Source: MWDT01 sp035506315 | GTDB lineage: Bacteria; Verrucomicrobiota; Verrucomicrobiia; Opitutales; Opitutaceae | Assembly: GCA_035506315.1 (NCBI GenBank) | Contig: DATJPQ010000147.1 | Span: forward strand, 1-22,563 | Length of the DNA: 22,563 nt | Direction of reading: 5' to 3' | Part shown: positions 14,404 through 21,891 of the stretch, piece after piece | How positions within the stretch are numbered: the first letter of the stretch is position 1 | Layout of the letters: every line of letters starts with the position of its first letter | Translations under genes and position numbers: made by a program | Notes under the pieces: generated by a model | What the model saw: only the letters and a program-made list of their open reading frames with translations | Databases searched by the model: none | What the model was told of the DNA's origin: nothing

Positions 14404-16503
14404 CTATTTTCGCACGGCTTCCAGGACGAGGCCGGCGGTGAGCAGCTCGGGCAACTCGACCGGGTCGGACCGGCCGGGCAGATAGAGCAGGTCAAACGGC
14501 ACCGCGCTGCGGCCCCACCGTTCCAGCTCGGCGGTGATCTTCGGATCGCGGTTGGTCCAGTCGCCCCGGAGCGTGGCAAATTTCCGGTCGGCGAACACGC
14601 GCCGCACTTCATCCGAGCCGAAGACGAGTTTCTTGTTGGCCTGGCAGGTGGCGCACCAGCGCGCCGTGAAATCGACATAGATGGGCCGGCCCTCCGCCCG
14701 CAACTGGGCCACGCGTTCGGCGCTCCAGGGCTCCCACACAACCTCAGTAGGCGAGGGCGGCCGCGGCCAGCCGGTCCAGGCGCCCAGCGCGAGCAGCACC
14801 ACGCCTCCGACGAGGCCGAACCGGGCGCGACCGGGCGAGGCGCCGGGCGCGCGCCACCGGCCGTAAACCCAGATCCCCATCGCGATCAGCACGAGGCCGA
14901 AGAACACCGTCAGCAGGCCGTTTTCGTTCACCTGGCCGGCGAGCACCCACACGAGGTAACCAACGGTTGCATACAACGGGAAGGCCATGAACTGCTTGAA
15001 CGTCTCCATCCAGGCGCCCGGGCGCGGCAGCATCTTCACCGCGCCGGGAAAGGCCGACAGCAGCAGGTACGGCAGCGACAGCCCCAGCGCGATGGCGGTG
15101 AAGACGACGAACGACTCGAAGGTCGAAAGCGCCAGCGCCGCCCCGAGCGCGGGCGCGAGGAACGGGGCGCTGCACGGCGTGGCGACCACCGTCGCGAGCA
15201 CGCCGGTGAAAAACGATCCCGTGAAGCCGGATTTCATCTGCAATCCGGCCCCGGTGCCCGTGGCGCTCAGGCCGAACTCGAACAGGCCGCTCATGTTCAG
15301 CGCGAAGACGAGCATCACCGCGGCGAGTCCGAACACGAAGGCGGGCGATTGCAGCTGGAAACCCCAGCCGAGCTGGCTGCCGCCGGCGCGCAGCACCGCG
15401 AGCACGCCCGCGAGAATCCAAAAGGAAAGAAGCACGCCGGAGGCGAAAACCAGACCGTGGGCCACCACCTTGCGGCGGTCGGCGCCCGCCTGCTGCACGA
15501 AACCGAGGATCTTGATCCCGAGCACGGGAAAGACGCAGGGCATGAGGTTCAGGATCAGGCCGCCGACGAAGGCGAGCAGGAGCGTCGCGGGCAGGCTGAC
15601 AACCGCCGTTTGCGGCAGTTGAGAGTGGAGAGTTGAAGGTTGAGAGTTCACGACCGCCGCGGCCGTCGCCTCGCCGAGTGGCAGGTCGATGCGCAGGCCG
15701 CGCAGTGAGGCATCGGCTCCCCAGCCGGTTTCCGACGTGAGTACGCCGAGGAGTTTTGCCGGATTTTGCGGGCCTTCCGGCGAGATCGGCAGCGTCAGCA
15801 CGAACCCGCCCTGGCTGTCGGACTGCACCGTCTGCGGAAGCTCGTAGCCGATGTAGTTGTCTTCGGAGAAAAAATGCAGGTCCGTCGGTGCGGATGCGAC
15901 CGGGCCGGCGGGTTTCACCGCCAACCAGACGGTTTTAGCGTTGCGGGTGGCGGTGGCGGTCCAGCCGGCCAGCGTTTGGGGCAGGCGGGAGATGGTTTGG
16001 GTGATCTTCGCGTTCCACCGCGGGTCGGGCGACGGAACCTCGGCGGAAACCGGCAGCGTCAACTGGAGCGAGGCACTGCCGGGTTTGCACACCTCTTCGC
16101 ACATGAGCCACGTGGCGGTGGCCGCGAGTGCGATCCGGTCGCTCGGTTTAAGCGTGGCCGGCGGAGTGATTTCGACGGGCAGAAACAGTTCTCCGTCGTA
16201 ACCGCTGCCGGTCACGATGCCGGTCGCGTCCTTGAGTACATGGGGTGCGGGCCATTGGATCTCGCCGGCCTTGAATCCATCGGGAAGTTTCCAGACCAGC
16301 TTGGTGGCGAGCCCGATGCCGGGGTTGAGCCAGTAGGTGTGCCAGTGCGGCTGGTGCACGAACCGCAGTGCGACGGTGAAGGGCCGGCCGGGCTGGATCG
16401 ACGTCCCGGCGGCGACGAGCGAGGCTTCCACCTGCGCATGTCCGGCGGAGAGCGAGGCAGCGAGGGTCGAGACGCACAGGGCGACAAGACGAAGAAAATT
16501 CAT
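14404..16503 (-). CDS. dsbD: Thiol:disulfide interchange protein DsbD
   Basis: The 699-residue product moves electrons from cytoplasmic thioredoxin to periplasmic thiols. It starts with a signal peptide (MNFLRLVALCVSTLAASLSAG). A DsbD-alpha-type periplasmic domain follows, with C135 and C139 in MCEEVC. The polytopic membrane domain (~300-575) has C323 (NLMPCVFP) and C444 (ATPCSAPFLAP). The C-terminal thioredoxin-like domain has C617-A-T-C620 in DFTARWCATC. All three redox pairs are present. The frame is open well upstream, but the ATG at 16503 begins the signal peptide. No Shine-Dalgarno; CCCCC precedes the ATG. Residues ~285-296 in the periplasm-to-membrane linker are encoded by a repetitive GA-rich phrase that looks like an inserted intergenic repeat. 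It is a stand-alone gene here without a DsbC/DsbE partner. Confidence 0.94.
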   Translation of the reverse strand: MNFLRLVALCVSTLAASLSAGHAQVEASLVAAGTSIQPGRPFTVALRFVHQPHWHTYWLNPGIGLATKLVWKLPDGFKAGEIQWPAPHVLKDATGIVTGSGYDGELFLPVEITPPATLKPSDRIALAATATWLMCEEVCKPGSASLQLTLPVSAEVPSPDPRWNAKITQTISRLPQTLAGWTATATRNAKTVWLAVKPAGPVASAPTDLHFFSEDNYIGYELPQTVQSDSQGGFVLTLPISPEGPQNPAKLLGVLTSETGWGADASLRGLRIDLPLGEATAAAVVNSQPSTLHSQLPQTAVVSLPATLLLAFVGGLILNLMPCVFPVLGIKILGFVQQAGADRRKVVAHGLVFASGVLLSFWILAGVLAVLRAGGSQLGWGFQLQSPAFVFGLAAVMLVFALNMSGLFEFGLSATGTGAGLQMKSGFTGSFFTGVLATVVATPCSAPFLAPALGAALALSTFESFVVFTAIALGLSLPYLLLSAFPGAVKMLPRPGAWMETFKQFMAFPLYATVGYLVWVLAGQVNENGLLTVFFGLVLIAMGIWVYGRWRAPGASPGRARFGLVGGVVLLALGAWTGWPRPPSPTEVVWEPWSAERVAQLRAEGRPIYVDFTARWCATCQANKKLVFGSDEVRRVFADRKFATLRGDWTNRDPKITAELERWGRSAVPFDLLYLPGRSDPVELPELLTAGLVLEAVRK
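15617..15650. repeat. GA-rich oligonucleotide phrase inside dsbD
   Basis: The stretch is built from GTTGAGAGT, GGAGAGTTGAAG and GTTGAGAGTT, a purine-rich repeat. It differs sharply from the surrounding GC-rich coding sequence. It encodes a Ser/Gln/Thr/Pro-rich linker (NSQPSTLHSQLP) on the minus strand. Confidence 0.6.
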
Positions 16504-16760
16504 GGGGGTAAGGATGACGTTGATCGGGCAAGGTGCAAACGCGGCAGGAAAATGGGGGAGTGTACCGTGCAAGGCAAACGCGCATCCAGGACGGCCCCCG
16601 ACCGTTCGTGGGTTATTGGCGCCGTATCTCCGAGGCCGGAAACCGCCGGTCATTTTGTAATATACCAACGCCCGGATTTCGGGCAGCTTCCCGGCCGCTC
16701 ACGATTCCATCTGGAACGCGGGCGTCCCACCAAACTCATATCCTCAACCAGCCCTCTCCC

Positions 16761-17555
16761 ATGAAATTCGTCCAGCTACGTTTTGTCGCCCTTGCATTTG
16801 CCGCGCTCACCGCGTTTGCCGCCGAACCTGCTCCCGCACCCGCCAACGATGCCACGCCCGAGCTGCGCGGCGTGCTTATTGCCGGCGCGGACCAGCGTTT
16901 CGCGCTCACCCTTCCGGACGGAGCCAGCACGTCGTGGACTGGTATCGGCGGATCGTTCGAAGGCTGGAAACTTGCCAGCTATAACCAGGCCGACGGAACC
17001 CTCGTCATGAAGAAAGACGGCCGGGAAGTTTCGATCAAGCTTGCCGCCAGCAAGGTCGGGGCGGCGGACAACAAGGCGACGATCGCCGACGCCGAGGAGG
17101 TTTTCCGCAAGATGAATTTTGACGATATGCTAAGCAAGATCATGGACCAACAAAAGAAGAACCAGCTCAACGTAATGAGGCAGATGATGGCCCGGAGCGC
17201 GCCCAAAGGAGCCTCGCAGGATGAAATGGTGGCTCTACAGACGAAGATCATGGATGCTATGTTCGCCGAGCTCAAACCCGAGACGCTCCGCGCCGATTTC
17301 CTGAAGGCCTACAGCGAGGTGTTTACCAAGGACGAGTTGAACGGACTGGCCGATTTCTACAGCACACCGACAGGTCAGGCCATGACCGCCAAGCAACCTG
17401 AACTGCAACAAAAGATCGGGGAAATAATGCAACCGCGCATCATGGCGGCGTTGCCCAAGATTCAGCAGATTTCGCAGGAGTTCCAACAGCAACAACAAGC
17501 CAAGCAGCAAGCCGCCCAGTCGGCCGCGGCCGCTGCGCCGGCGCCGGCCCAGTGA
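16761..17555 (+). CDS. Exported DUF2059-domain protein with PilP/GspC-like N-terminal part
   Basis: The 264-residue product has a signal peptide (residues 1-20, AFA-A cleavage) and an Ala/Pro linker. A small beta domain spans ~34-94: L-x-G-V-L-I-A-G, FALTLPDGAS, then GW-x-L-x-S-Y and G-R-E-V-S-I-K-L. This resembles the PilP/GspC-type domain of pilus and secretion systems. Residues ~108-235 match the DUF2059 pattern (FLKAYSEVFTKDELNGLADFYSTPTGQAM). The tail (235-264) is Gln/Ala-rich. The frame is open far upstream, but the ATG at 16761 starts the signal peptide; CTCCC precedes it. The stop is 6 bases from the convergent phosphatase stop. The function of DUF2059 proteins is poorly known; they are periplasmic or envelope-associated. 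The PilP-like call is tentative. Confidence 0.85.
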   Translation: MKFVQLRFVALAFAALTAFAAEPAPAPANDATPELRGVLIAGADQRFALTLPDGASTSWTGIGGSFEGWKLASYNQADGTLVMKKDGREVSIKLAASKVGAADNKATIADAEEVFRKMNFDDMLSKIMDQQKKNQLNVMRQMMARSAPKGASQDEMVALQTKIMDAMFAELKPETLRADFLKAYSEVFTKDELNGLADFYSTPTGQAMTAKQPELQQKIGEIMQPRIMAALPKIQQISQEFQQQQQAKQQAAQSAAAAAPAPAQ

Positions 17556-17561
17556 AGATCG

Positions 17562-18329
17562 TCAAGGATTGAGCGCCGCGATCACGGTGGCGTGCAACTC
17601 GGGCGTGGCTGCGGTCACGATCGACTGCGCGCCCACCGGGTCGCGACCATGCCAGTCCGAGATCGCGCCGCCGGCCCCGCGGATCACCGGGATCAACGCG
17701 GCGAGGTCCCAAGGGCTCAAGATTGGGTCGCACATGACGTCGGCCCAGCCGGTCGCGACGAGCATATAACCGTAACAATCGCCCCAGGTGCGGACCAGTT
17801 TCGCGCGGGCCGCGAGGGCGGCGAAGGCGGCGCCGTTCTGATAGCGGGCGGGATTGAGCGGATCGCTGGTGAGCAGGGTGGCCTCCTCGATGCGGCGCGT
17901 GGACCGGGTGCGAACCGGCCGGCCGTTGAGCGTGGTCGTGCGACCGTCGCCGATCACGAGCTGGTTAAGGACCGGCTGGTGGATCGCACCGAGCACGGGC
18001 TGGCCGCGGCGTTGCAGCGCAATCAGCGTGCCGAAGAGGGGGCAGGCGGTGGCGAAGGCCTTGGTGCCGTCGACCGGGTCGAGCACCCACACCCATTCGG
18101 CGTCGTCGCGTTCGGAGCCAAACTCCTCGCCGATGATGCCGTGCGTCGGGTATTTTTCCCGGATCAACCGGCGCATGAGCTCCTCCGCGCCGCGGTCGGC
18201 GAGGGTCACCGGCGTGGCATCGCTCTTGGTCTCGACCACCAGCGTCGGGTTGGCGAAAAACGGGCGGATAAAATCGCCGCTCTGCGTGGCGAGCTCCGTG
18301 AGGAAGGCGCGGTAGGGCGTGAGGTCCAC
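17562..18329 (-). CDS. Inositol monophosphatase family phosphatase, histidinol-phosphatase (HisN)-like
   Basis: The ~255-residue product is a Mg-dependent sugar/alcohol phosphate phosphatase. Motifs are GEE (E68), D84-P-V-D87-G-T-K and S-P-W-D208-L-A-A, all metal-binding. The segments TKSDATPVTLADR and PLFGTLIALQRRGQPVLGAIHQP resemble HisN-type histidinol-phosphatases more than plain inositol or nucleotide phosphatases. The frame stays open to an ATG at 18404, but those extra 25 codons consist of the intergenic CACGAAA repeat and include an unlikely FFVCFVDFVV segment. I therefore place the start at GTG 18329; GTG 18347 is the alternative. With 18329 the length fits the family. The enzyme may complete histidine synthesis, but no his genes are nearby. 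Confidence 0.88.
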   Translation of the reverse strand: MDLTPYRAFLTELATQSGDFIRPFFANPTLVVETKSDATPVTLADRGAEELMRRLIREKYPTHGIIGEEFGSERDDAEWVWVLDPVDGTKAFATACPLFGTLIALQRRGQPVLGAIHQPVLNQLVIGDGRTTTLNGRPVRTRSTRRIEEATLLTSDPLNPARYQNGAAFAALAARAKLVRTWGDCYGYMLVATGWADVMCDPILSPWDLAALIPVIRGAGGAISDWHGRDPVGAQSIVTAATPELHATVIAALNP

Positions 18330-18341
18330 GAACGGATTTGA

Positions 18342-18369
18342 AACCACGAAATCCACGAAACACACGAAA
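18342..18369. repeat. CACGAAA-type short tandem repeat
   Basis: ACCACGAAATC-CACGAAAC-ACACGAAA gives three CACGAAA units about 9 bases apart, at the 5' end of the phosphatase gene. This is one of the phrase-like repeats common between genes in several environmental lineages (recollection, not checked). Confidence 0.65.
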
Positions 18370-18438
18370 AAACCGGACACAGAGCAGTCTGGCTTTCGTA
18401 TCACACACCCGCAGAATCTTGTTTTTGAACACGATTTT

Positions 18439-18537
18439 CGTCACAGAGGGCACGGAGTTAGAAGGAGGTCACGGAGGCGGATGCATTCCTCTGTGACCTC
18501 AACCCAGTTCTCTGTGCACTCCGTGTCTCAACTCCGA
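18439..18537. repeat. CACAGAGG/CACGGAG palindromic intergenic repeat
   Basis: CACAGAGGGCACGGAG and GGTCACGGAGG on the left are mirrored by CCTCTGTGACCTC and CTCTGTGCACTCCGTG on the right. The core GAGGTCACGGAGG (18465-18477) pairs with CCTCTGTGACCTC (18488-18500) with one mismatch around a 10-base loop. Outer arms are partly inverted as well. It separates the divergent phosphatase and exonuclease genes. Confidence 0.7.
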
Positions 18538-18585
18538 TGTTTTGGTTGCGGCTCTGCCGCGCCAGGTGTTTCGTGATATTTTATC

Positions 18586-19251
18586 ATGCGCTGGACCGAG
18601 CAACCGATCCATTTTGTCGATTTTGAGGGCAGCCGTACCTCGGGCATCCTCGAATATGGCGTGGCGACCGTGCTCGACGGTCAGGTGATCGAGCCGCGGA
18701 CCCGGCTGTGTGCCGCCACCGGCCGGGTGCGGGCCGACGACAGCCTGGTGCACGGCCTGCGCGAGGCCGACGTCGCCGGCGCGCAGCCGTTTGCCGACGA
18801 GTGGGACGCTTTCGCCGATCTGCGCGAGCGCGGCCCGCTCGCCGCCCACTACGCCGGGGTGGAAAACGCGTTGATCAAGTCCGTCTGGCCCTATCCGCGC
18901 AATTCGCCCGATTTTGCACGGCCCGGCGAACGCCTGATCGACTGGGGCCCGTGGATCGACACAGGAGCGATCTACGCCCAGCTTTACCCAAAATTGCCCT
19001 CTGGCCGGCTGGAATCGCTGGTCGCGGCGTGCGGTCTGCAATCCGAACTCGACGCACTGGCAACGGCGCATTGCCCGGCGGGGCGCGGACGCTATCACGC
19101 CGCGCTCTACGATGCGTTGGCCGGTGCGCTCCTGCTGGCCTCGCTGGCGCGCGAGCCATCACTGGCCCAGCTCAGCACGATGCAGTTGCTCGCACTCAGC
19201 ACCATCGACGCCGGCCGGCGCGACGCGCTGCAACAGCGGACGCTGTGGTGA
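18586..19251 (+). CDS. DEDDh-type 3'-5' exonuclease-like protein
   Basis: The 221-residue product resembles the DnaQ/DNA polymerase III epsilon exonuclease fold. Motif I is F-V-D12-F-E14-G. A motif II-like segment is A-H-Y-A-G-V-E93-N. Motif III is Y-H171-A-A-L-Y-D176-A. These would hold two metal ions and remove nucleotides from 3' ends. The usual Asp of motif II is Glu93 here, a variation that may be typical of this subfamily. The ATG at 18586 lacks a Shine-Dalgarno; an AT-rich stretch (GATATTTTATC) lies just before it. It is transcribed alone, divergent from the phosphatase and convergent with the glycosyltransferase gene. RNA or DNA preference is unknown. Confidence 0.85.
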   Translation: MRWTEQPIHFVDFEGSRTSGILEYGVATVLDGQVIEPRTRLCAATGRVRADDSLVHGLREADVAGAQPFADEWDAFADLRERGPLAAHYAGVENALIKSVWPYPRNSPDFARPGERLIDWGPWIDTGAIYAQLYPKLPSGRLESLVAACGLQSELDALATAHCPAGRGRYHAALYDALAGALLLASLAREPSLAQLSTMQLLALSTIDAGRRDALQQRTLW

Positions 19252-19281
19252 TGGAGAGGCGCGAGGAGACGCCCGGCGGCG

Positions 19282-20088
19282 TCAACTCCAACGTTCGGCG
19301 GGAAGCGGTGAGCCGTCGTCGTCACCGACGGATCGTTTCAAGCGCAGCATTTGCAGCAGTACGCCACCTAAAAAGAGCGGATTATAAACGAGGTAACGGC
19401 GCCACAAACGGCGAGGCTCGTGCGCCAACCGGTAGATCCATTCGAGCCCCGCGTGCTGCATCCAGGCGGGCGCCATCGGCCGTCGGCCCGAGAGCAAAGG
19501 AAACGCGGCGCCGACCGCCAGCAAGGGCCGGCCGAGCTCTGCGCGCATTTCGTCAACCCACATTTCCTGCCGGGGACAGCCCAACCCGCAAAACACGATG
19601 TCAGGATCGGCGGCGCGGATGGCGGCGATATCGCCGGCCCACTCGGCGTCCGTGGCCCGTTTAAAACGCGAGGCACGCACCCCGGCGATGCGCAGCCCGG
19701 GATACTCGGCGACGAGCGCTTTATGCAGGGCGTGCAGCGTTGTATTGTCGCTGCCATAAAGGAAAACTCCCAGGCCTTCGGCTGCCGCCTGCGCACACAC
19801 ATGGCGCATGAGAAACGGGCCATAGACCCGGCTGGCCAGATGCACCCCGTGCAACCAGCGCAGCGCCCAGCATACAGGTTGCCCGTCGGGCACGAGCAGG
19901 TCGAGGCGGTTGAGTCGTCGTCGATGGGTCGCGTCAAGAGCGCCCGACATGACCCCGTGCACCGCCAGCGCCGCCACCGCGAAAGGCTGCCGGGCATGCG
20001 CCGCTTCGACGACCAACGCTGTCGCCTGCCGGTAATCGGTTGCCGCGATGGACACGCCGAGAACGTTGAAGCGGGGCGGCTGGATCAT
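19282..20088 (-). CDS. WecG/TagA/CpsF-family glycosyltransferase
   Basis: The 268-residue product is a GT26-family glycosyltransferase. These add a UDP-sugar, such as N-acetylmannosamine or its uronic acid, to a lipid-linked carrier at the inner face of the membrane. Motifs are LLVPDGQPVCW (D68), FLYGSDNTTLHAL, VFCGLGCPRQEMWV and AVGAAFPLLSG, with the C-terminal EW-x-YRL-x-HEPRRLWRRY appendage. The Thr-x-Asn of classic members is AVHGVM-type here (A40-L-A42), a feature of a subfamily. The frame continues upstream, but the ATG at 20088 begins the conserved domain. No other polysaccharide gene lies nearby, so the acceptor and pathway cannot be inferred. Confidence 0.9.
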   Translation of the reverse strand: MIQPPRFNVLGVSIAATDYRQATALVVEAAHARQPFAVAALAVHGVMSGALDATHRRRLNRLDLLVPDGQPVCWALRWLHGVHLASRVYGPFLMRHVCAQAAAEGLGVFLYGSDNTTLHALHKALVAEYPGLRIAGVRASRFKRATDAEWAGDIAAIRAADPDIVFCGLGCPRQEMWVDEMRAELGRPLLAVGAAFPLLSGRRPMAPAWMQHAGLEWIYRLAHEPRRLWRRYLVYNPLFLGGVLLQMLRLKRSVGDDDGSPLPAERWS

Positions 20089-20203
20089 CGGATCAACGCT
20101 GGAGCATGGCCGGCGCGTTCGCAATCTCTCCGTACCGCCGCGCCGCGAACGCTCCGGGCTTTTCCGCAGGCCTCGCCGCGAAGCCGGTCTGATGTCGCAG
20201 GAA

Positions 20204-20233
20204 TATTGCTTCCGTCTATCGTTTATTGCTTCC
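20204..20233. promoter_or_regulatory. Two 10-bp direct repeats 20 bp apart, possible regulator site
   Basis: TATTGCTTCC occurs at 20204-20213 and again at 20224-20233, about two helical turns apart. It lies between the divergent glycosyltransferase and lipoprotein genes. An activator or repressor binding pair is a plausible reading; no promoter hexamers were matched with confidence. Confidence 0.35.
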
Positions 20234-20297
20234 CATGAGGTAATAACGTTTTTTGGGCTTCCCTTGTGATCGCTTAACTTCTTAAGGTTCACCGCGT

Positions 20298-21878
20298 ATG
20301 AAAACCAAATTCGCGTGGGTAGGGATGATGGCGCTGCTGCTGCTCGCGGCAGGTTGCCAGAAACAATCGACGACGACCGGGACCGCGGCGACCGCCGCGC
20401 AACCCACGGTGGCCGCCCCGAAGAAGCCGGGCGCGGTCGAATTGGTGCCGGAGACGGAGCGCAGCAAACACTTCGCCGCCGTGAATCGTTACCTGGAGCT
20501 CGGGGGTACGCTCTATGGTTACATCGATGTTGATGGCGATCCGCTCAAGGTTGCAGGGCAGCTGCAGAAGCTGGCCGAGCAGATCTCCATCGCGCAACCC
20601 GCGGCCGCGCCGTTCCTGAAACAGGATTTTGCCCAGATCTTTTCGATCCTTGGCTTTAACGACATCAAGGCTGCGGGGCTCAGTTCGGTGCCGGCCGCAA
20701 CCGGCGGCTTCCGCAATCGCGTGTTTTTCTACATGCCCGAAGGCCGGCATGGCCTGTTCGCCGGGCTCGGGGGCCCGCCCGCGCCGTTCTCCCATGTGAA
20801 ACTCGCCCCGGCGGACGCGGATTTTTACGGTGAAGGCGAAGTCGACTTGCCTGCCGTGTACACGGCGTTGAGGGCCGTCGTCGCCAAGGTGGCGGGTGAG
20901 GCCACCGTGAATCAGCTCGAAGCCAAACTCAAGGAGGCGGGCAAACCGGCCGGCTTCTCGGCGTACGATCTGATTCAGAGCTTCAAGGGACGGTCCGTCA
21001 CCATTCTGCGCCTCGATCCCGAGCATACCATGAAAATCCCGGCGAAGACGCCTTTTGTGATTCCGGGCGTTTCGCTGCTGATCCGGGTCGATGGCATCGG
21101 CGGCGTCCTCCAAGGCGCGCTCGAGAAAGTGCCGATGTTGGAGAAAACGCAGGCCGGAACCCTGCAGATCTTCGCGCCCAAGGCGAAACTGCCGGTCGAA
21201 GGACTGCAGCCGGTGCTCGCCGTCGAGGGCACGACGCTCTACCTCGCAACGACGCGCGAATTCCTGATCGAGTGCCACCAGCGCCAGGCGGGGCTCGACC
21301 AGAATCCCGATTTTCAGCGGGCGCTCGCCGAGGTGGGCCGTGAGGGCAACGCCCTCGGTTACGTCAACCCGAAGTTCATGGCGCGGTTGCGGCAGTTGGG
21401 CGAATTGAACCCGCAGGCGGCGCCGGAGGTCAAACGCGTGCTCGATATCATCGCCAATGCCCTGCCGGTGCTGGAGCGCCCCGTCGTCGCGGTGCGGATC
21501 AATCAAGCTGACGGCATCCTGGTGAGATCCGTGTCGTATCGTTCGCTCAAGCAGGACGTCGCTTGCATCGCAATCTACAATCCCGTCACGATCGGAGTAA
21601 TGGCGGCGATGGCCATCCCGGCCTTCCAGAAAGTGCGGCAGGCCTCCCAGGACAAGGCCATCACCAACAACCTGCGCCAGCTCTCCGCGGCGGCCGACCA
21701 GTATTACCTCGAGAAAGGCGTGGACAGCACCACCTATTCCCAACTCGTGGGACCGGACAAATACGTGAAGCAGATTATTCCCGTCGCCGGCGAAAATTAC
21801 CGGATGCTAAGATTCAAGCAGGGCCAGCCGCTGAGCGTCCGCACGGGCGACGGCCGGGTGATCAGATACGGTCCGTAA
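20298..21878 (+). CDS. Lipoprotein with C-terminal type IV pilin/pseudopilin-like domain
   Basis: The 526-residue product has a lipoprotein signal (MKTKFAWVGMMALLLLAAGC, Cys20), a Thr/Ala/Pro linker, and a large domain (~50-415) that I do not recognise. The C-terminus (~424-526) looks like a pilin: a hydrophobic stretch VTIGVMAAMAIPAFQKVRQ, then NNLRQLSAAADQYYLEKG and a short globular tail. In true pilins this helix is N-terminal and follows a prepilin peptidase site G-F-T-L-I-E. Here it is internal, without that site. A weak AAGG lies 11 bases before the ATG. The stop is 13 bases from the convergent HAD stop. The role is unknown; it may sit at the envelope and interact with secretion or pilus parts, or have borrowed a pilin fold. 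Confidence 0.82.
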   Translation: MKTKFAWVGMMALLLLAAGCQKQSTTTGTAATAAQPTVAAPKKPGAVELVPETERSKHFAAVNRYLELGGTLYGYIDVDGDPLKVAGQLQKLAEQISIAQPAAAPFLKQDFAQIFSILGFNDIKAAGLSSVPAATGGFRNRVFFYMPEGRHGLFAGLGGPPAPFSHVKLAPADADFYGEGEVDLPAVYTALRAVVAKVAGEATVNQLEAKLKEAGKPAGFSAYDLIQSFKGRSVTILRLDPEHTMKIPAKTPFVIPGVSLLIRVDGIGGVLQGALEKVPMLEKTQAGTLQIFAPKAKLPVEGLQPVLAVEGTTLYLATTREFLIECHQRQAGLDQNPDFQRALAEVGREGNALGYVNPKFMARLRQLGELNPQAAPEVKRVLDIIANALPVLERPVVAVRINQADGILVRSVSYRSLKQDVACIAIYNPVTIGVMAAMAIPAFQKVRQASQDKAITNNLRQLSAAADQYYLEKGVDSTTYSQLVGPDKYVKQIIPVAGENYRMLRFKQGQPLSVRTGDGRVIRYGP

Positions 21879-21891
21879 GGCCGGTGCGTCG

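Noticed and set aside
14284..15636. 450-codon plus-strand open frame
   Set aside because: Antisense to dsbD, low-complexity charged translation; dsbD has all redox motifs.
16651..16670. TAATAT as -10 element for the DUF2059 gene
   Set aside because: No acceptable -35 hexamer at the right spacing, so no promoter is called.
20289..21743. 484-codon minus-strand open frame
   Set aside because: Antisense to the lipoprotein gene, which has a lipobox and pilin-like end; the shadow is His/Arg-rich and featureless.
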